Assembly: GCA_020634215.1 (NCBI GenBank)
Contig: JACKCD010000022.1
Span: 31,832-95,831 of the forward strand
Length of the DNA stretch: 64,000 nt
Direction: 5' to 3'
Source: Ardenticatenaceae bacterium
GTDB taxonomy: Bacteria > Chloroflexota > Anaerolineae > Promineifilales > Promineifilaceae
A model generated the notes under the pieces. It had not been told where the DNA came from. It worked only from the letters and a program-made list of their open reading frames with translations, and made no database searches. Of this stretch, positions 61,179-64,000 are shown piece by piece; within the stretch, counting starts at the first letter, position 1, and every line of letters starts with the position of its first letter. The translations under genes and the position numbers were made by a program.

Positions 61179-62182
61179 TACCTCTTTTTTAGCACAAGTG
61201 CCATAAGCTGGTCGGCGGCGGTGTAGGGATCTATCTGACGCTGGGCAACGGCCGTTAATAACACCTCACGCTCTGTTGGTAAAACGGCCGTTTGTAGCCG
61301 CGCCAACAGCCGATCCTGCAACAGCCGTTCCACCTCCCGCTCGCTCCGCGCCCGTTCCCGCGCCAGCCATTGCCCCGTTGCCAGCAAATGCGCCCGGTGC
61401 GCCACCACCCGCTCCGCCAGCAGTTCAATACCTCCCTCGGTAATGGCAACCGTCCGCAGCACCGGAATTTGCCACGCATCCTTTGCCTTTTCCGCCACCA
61501 TTTGCGGCGCAGCCAAAACCCGCCCATGATGGCGCGTGCCGCCCAGCGGCCCCAAATGCAGCATCATCTCCAGCGATTTGACCGTATGGTCTGCGCCCGG
61601 CTTATCCGCTTTATTAACGACCAAAATATCGGCAATTTCGAGGATACCCGCCTTAATTGACTGCACATCGTCCCCCATGCCGGGTGCCTCGATCACCAGC
61701 GTTGTGTGAGCGGCCGAGGCCACATCTACCTCTGCCTGCCCAGCCCCCACCGTTTCCAGCAAAATTTTATCGTAACCAGCGGCATCTAGCACCTGGATGG
61801 CCGCCGATGTCGCCCGCGCCAACCCACCCAGACTGCCGCGTGAGGCCATGGAGCGAATAAACACGCCGCGATCCCCGGCCAGGTCGCGCATCCGCACCCG
61901 GTCGCCCAGCAGTGCCCCGCCGGTGAACGGGCTGCTGGGGTCTACGGCAATGATGCCCAGGCGAAACCCCTGGCGGCGCAACGTTTTTGCCAACGCTGTG
62001 ACCAGGCTGCTTTTGCCCGCCCCAGGTGGGCCAGTGATGCCAATGATATGGGCGTTGCCAGTGTGGGGATAGAGGTGAGAAACGGCCGTTTGTGCCTCAA
62101 CCTCACTATTTTCCACCAGCGTCAGCAGCCGCGCCACCGCCCGTGGCTGCCCTGCCAGCACCTTTTGCAGCAGCTCATTCAC
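61178..62182 (-). CDS. meaB: Methylmalonyl-CoA mutase-associated GTPase MeaB
   Basis: A GTG at 62182 overlapping the mutase subunit stop gives 334 residues; an ATG at 62239 would sit inside that gene. GITGPPGAGKSSLVTALA is Walker A, IAVDPSSPFTGGALLGDRVR is the MeaB/ArgK signature, IRSMASRGSLGGLA follows, and VNKADKPGAD is the base-recognition motif. MeaB protects and reloads adenosylcobalamin-dependent methylmalonyl-CoA mutase. It is translationally coupled to the B12-binding subunit upstream, confirming the pairing. The C-terminal segment is richer in AACGGCCGTT (two copies) than the GTPase core. Confidence 0.95.
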   Translation of the reverse strand: MNELLQKVLAGQPRAVARLLTLVENSEVEAQTAVSHLYPHTGNAHIIGITGPPGAGKSSLVTALAKTLRRQGFRLGIIAVDPSSPFTGGALLGDRVRMRDLAGDRGVFIRSMASRGSLGGLARATSAAIQVLDAAGYDKILLETVGAGQAEVDVASAAHTTLVIEAPGMGDDVQSIKAGILEIADILVVNKADKPGADHTVKSLEMMLHLGPLGGTRHHGRVLAAPQMVAEKAKDAWQIPVLRTVAITEGGIELLAERVVAHRAHLLATGQWLARERARSEREVERLLQDRLLARLQTAVLPTEREVLLTAVAQRQIDPYTAADQLMALVLKKR

Positions 62183-62588
62183 CCCGGATGACACCCCAAA
62201 TAAAGGTGCTGATCTCATCAATGCTGGCACCCGGCCCAAACACGCCTGCCACCCCCAACGCCTTCATCGCCTCCGCATCCTCTGGCGGGATAATACCACC
62301 GAGAAACACAGGCACATCGCTCATGTCATTCTCTGCCAGTAGCGTCATAATGCGCGGAATAAGGGTGTTGTGGGCACCCGACAAAATGCTCAGGCCAATG
62401 GCGTCCACATCCTCTTGCAGCGCCGCTTCCACAACCATCTCCGGCGTTTGCCGCAGCCCGGTGTAGATGACTTCCATACCGGCGTCGCGCAGGGCGCGGG
62501 CAATGACTTTGGCTCCCCGGTCGTGCCCATCCAGCCCAGGTTTGGCAATCAGGATACGGGGTTTTCGTTCTTCAGCGGTCATCGGCAT
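62175..62588 (-). CDS. Methylmalonyl-CoA mutase, B12-binding (small) subunit
   Basis: The protein has 137 residues. KPRILIAKPGLDGHDRGAKV contains the DxHxxG cobalamin-binding motif (GLDGHDRG), and LSILSGAHNTLIPRIM and VPVFLGGIIPPEDAE complete the Rossmann-like B12 domain with its GG motif. It is a stand-alone domain, so the catalytic TIM-barrel subunit must be encoded elsewhere (not in this window). Together with MeaB it serves propionyl-CoA/methylmalonyl-CoA interconversion. The gene overlaps meaB by 8 bases. Confidence 0.93.
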   Translation of the reverse strand: MPMTAEERKPRILIAKPGLDGHDRGAKVIARALRDAGMEVIYTGLRQTPEMVVEAALQEDVDAIGLSILSGAHNTLIPRIMTLLAENDMSDVPVFLGGIIPPEDAEAMKALGVAGVFGPGASIDEISTFIWGVIRGE

Positions 62589-62673
62589 TCTCCAGCTTTT
62601 ACTATTTTTCTGATTATACCGAACTCTACCGGGCTGTACAGACCACCACAGCGAACAATGTCATTCCGTTGGT

Positions 62674-62740
62674 GCAAGTAACAGGTGGCAAGTGGCAAGT
62701 CTTATTTGCGAACAAAACTTGCCACTTGCTACTTGTTTAC
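62674..62740. repeat. Heptamer hairpin, CAAGTGGC family, divergent gap
   Basis: AAGTAAC-AGGTGGC-AAGTGGC-AAGT on the left faces ACTTGCCACTTGCTACTTG on the right. The loop CTTATTTGCGAACAAA is related to the other three copies. It lies between divergent genes. Confidence 0.85.
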
Positions 62741-62791
62741 AGCTATCAGTACGCTATTGCCTCCCCCTCCGATTCCCGTATACTTTTTCTT

Positions 62792-63973
62792 ATGCCGCAG
62801 TTGATTGAGTTGGTTGAATATGAACAAACGGCCGTTTCCCCCCAACACCTCTCCCCGGAGCTAGGCGAATGGCTGTGGCGGCAGTACGACACCCGGCTGC
62901 TGGTTGAATTCCCCAGCCCCAAGACAGCGCAGCAGTGGCGGCTGACCTCGCAGGGATGGGTCGGCATCATTCCCGCGTCGCCTGAACTGACGCTGTTGCT
63001 ACAGCCCAAGGTGCCGCTGCACAACCTGTTTGGCATGTGGCAGGTGGCCTACCATTTGCCCAGCTTTCGCCTGCTCGACGGCGCGGTGCAGGTCGCTTCG
63101 CTGGCCGATTTTTACCAGCAGTTGGCGCGGCTGCTGGCGGAGCAGGTGCTGCAACGGGCGCGGCAGGGGTTTTACCGGGCATATGTGGTGCAGGAGGACA
63201 AACGGCCGTTTCTGCGCGGCCAACTCCTCACCCGGCAGCTCATGCAGCCATCGCCCAACCCACTGCTGACCTGTCGCTATGAAGAACAAACGGCCGATTT
63301 GCCCCACAACCAGCTATTGGCCTACACGCTGGAGCAGGTGGTGCGGAGTGGGTTGTGTGCGGGGGAGGTGGAAACGGCCGTTCGCCGCGCCGCCCATACC
63401 CTACTCCCCCTCACCACCGGCCACCCCTTCACCGCCAATGACTGCACGCGGTTTGCTTACAACCGGCTCAACCAGGATTACCGGCGGCTCCACGCCCTGT
63501 GCCGCTTTTTGCTGGCCCACACCGGCCCCGCCCACCGGCTGGGCAGTTGGCAAATGCAGCCGTTTCTGGTAGACATGGCGCGGCTATTTGAACTGTTTGT
63601 AGCCGAATGGCTCCGCACTCATCTGCCCAACGGCTGGCGCATCACCGCCCAGGAACGGCTGAGCCTGGGAACCGGCGAGGCGATGCGGTTTGAGATCGAT
63701 TTGGTGCTGTATGATCCGGCCGGCCGTGTCCACGCCGTGCTGGACACCAAGTACAAGGCACCCGGCAAAGCCAGCAACCCGGACTTTAACCAAGTTGTCA
63801 CCTACGCCAAGGCCAAAGAATGCCGCGAGGCGGTGCTGGTTTACCCTACTCCCCTGCCCAACCCGCTGGATGTCTACCTCGGCGATCTTCACGTTCGCAG
63901 CCTCACCTTTGCCCTGGATGGCGATTTGGAAACGGCGGGACAGCAGTTTCTGGCAGATTTACTGAACGAGTAA
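62792..63973 (+). CDS. McrC-family 5-methylcytosine restriction component
   Basis: From ATG 62792 (MPQLIELVEYEQTAV) the protein has 393 residues; earlier in-frame starts translate the hairpin. GWVGIIPASPELTLLLQPKV is the N-terminal domain and FLVDMARLFELFVAEWL the McrC core. FEIDLVLYD...VHAVLDTKYKAPG is the PD-(D/E)XK nuclease site (Asp, Asp-x-Lys). McrC is the nuclease partner of the GTPase McrB in modified-DNA restriction. The gene upstream is divergent and unrelated, so an mcrB, if present, must be downstream, the reverse of the usual mcrB-mcrC order. Three AACGGCCGTT copies fall outside the nuclease motif. Confidence 0.85.
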   Translation: MPQLIELVEYEQTAVSPQHLSPELGEWLWRQYDTRLLVEFPSPKTAQQWRLTSQGWVGIIPASPELTLLLQPKVPLHNLFGMWQVAYHLPSFRLLDGAVQVASLADFYQQLARLLAEQVLQRARQGFYRAYVVQEDKRPFLRGQLLTRQLMQPSPNPLLTCRYEEQTADLPHNQLLAYTLEQVVRSGLCAGEVETAVRRAAHTLLPLTTGHPFTANDCTRFAYNRLNQDYRRLHALCRFLLAHTGPAHRLGSWQMQPFLVDMARLFELFVAEWLRTHLPNGWRITAQERLSLGTGEAMRFEIDLVLYDPAGRVHAVLDTKYKAPGKASNPDFNQVVTYAKAKECREAVLVYPTPLPNPLDVYLGDLHVRSLTFALDGDLETAGQQFLADLLNE

Positions 63974-64000
63974 ACGTAAATAGGACGCGGGTGAACGCAA

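Noticed and set aside
1..64000. AACGGCCGTT as a transcription-factor operator
   Set aside because: Copies are overwhelmingly inside genes and in all reading frames, not concentrated at promoters.
1..64000. tRNA or rRNA genes
   Set aside because: No cloverleaf with a GGTTCRA-type T-loop or conserved rRNA block was recognised in the gaps by eye.

Overview
The window reads as a piece of chromosome from an uncultured or little-studied member of the Chloroflexota (Anaerolineae-like). This is inferred from gene style, not from a marker phylogeny: cytoplasmic multi-GAF histidine kinases, a Ser/Thr kinase fused to an nSTAND ATPase and WD40 repeats, exported proteins with Thr/Pro linkers, DUF3604, DUF4342 and GH63-like proteins, an ArsA-type ATPase and a very long SecA. 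No rRNA, tRNA or CRISPR array was seen. Coding density is high, genes run on both strands, and most of the window looks like ordinary chromosome.

Layout. 0-1.6 kb: 3' end of a BNR/sialidase-like gene. 1.6-3.9 kb: an AT-rich degraded island with an IS701-like transposase remnant, flanked by two copies of the 3' end of a dienoyl-CoA isomerase gene. 3.9-14.3 kb: that isomerase gene, an FmdE-family protein, a BrnT/BrnA toxin-antitoxin pair, a NarL-type two-component system, DUF2306 and PIG-V-type membrane proteins, a protein with a RiPP-leader-like N-terminus, and a polysaccharide deacetylase. 14.7-19.9 kb: a tight operon of tyrosine recombinase, purine nucleoside phosphorylase, a membrane protein and a GH63-type glucosidase, closed by a hairpin terminator. 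20-26 kb: a TPR-membrane protein, a K+ channel with RCK domains, an aminoglycoside-phosphotransferase-like protein, a GxxExxY element and an ALDH7-type dehydrogenase. 26.2-31.9 kb: four consecutive genes (P450, glycosyltransferase, HAD hydrolase, DUF3604) all broken by many small indels. 31.9-49.6 kb: an HEGYPGHH peptidase, a large secreted metalloprotease, the kinase-nSTAND-WD40 protein, an SDR, a response regulator, ArsA, and a fusion of a GT2 polysaccharide synthase with an AlgG-like epimerase. 49.7-64 kb: MutM, a 1,352-residue multi-GAF kinase, SecA, Prs, MeaB with a B12-binding mutase subunit, and McrC.

Three genome-wide patterns run across all of this. (1) The palindrome AACGGCCGTT occurs roughly 90 times (hand count), mostly inside genes, in the manner of the cyanobacterial HIP1 octamer. 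(2) Many intergenic gaps carry a hairpin whose two arms are built from short tandem units, usually 7 bp. The unit differs between loci (GATTGGA, GTAATCA, CAAGTGGC-like, GTGCGTG, GGCGTAG) but the architecture is shared, and gene orientation does not matter. (3) Two loci carry mirrored arrays of four CACAGAG heptamers spaced 10-11-10 bp. One pair encloses a GxxExxY gene and the other encloses nothing, which looks like a small mobile element and its gene-less derivative.

Single-base differences at homopolymers in the 26.6-31.9 kb block, and possibly in the 1.6-3.9 kb block, may be assembly or sequencing errors. The pseudogene calls there are conditional on that.
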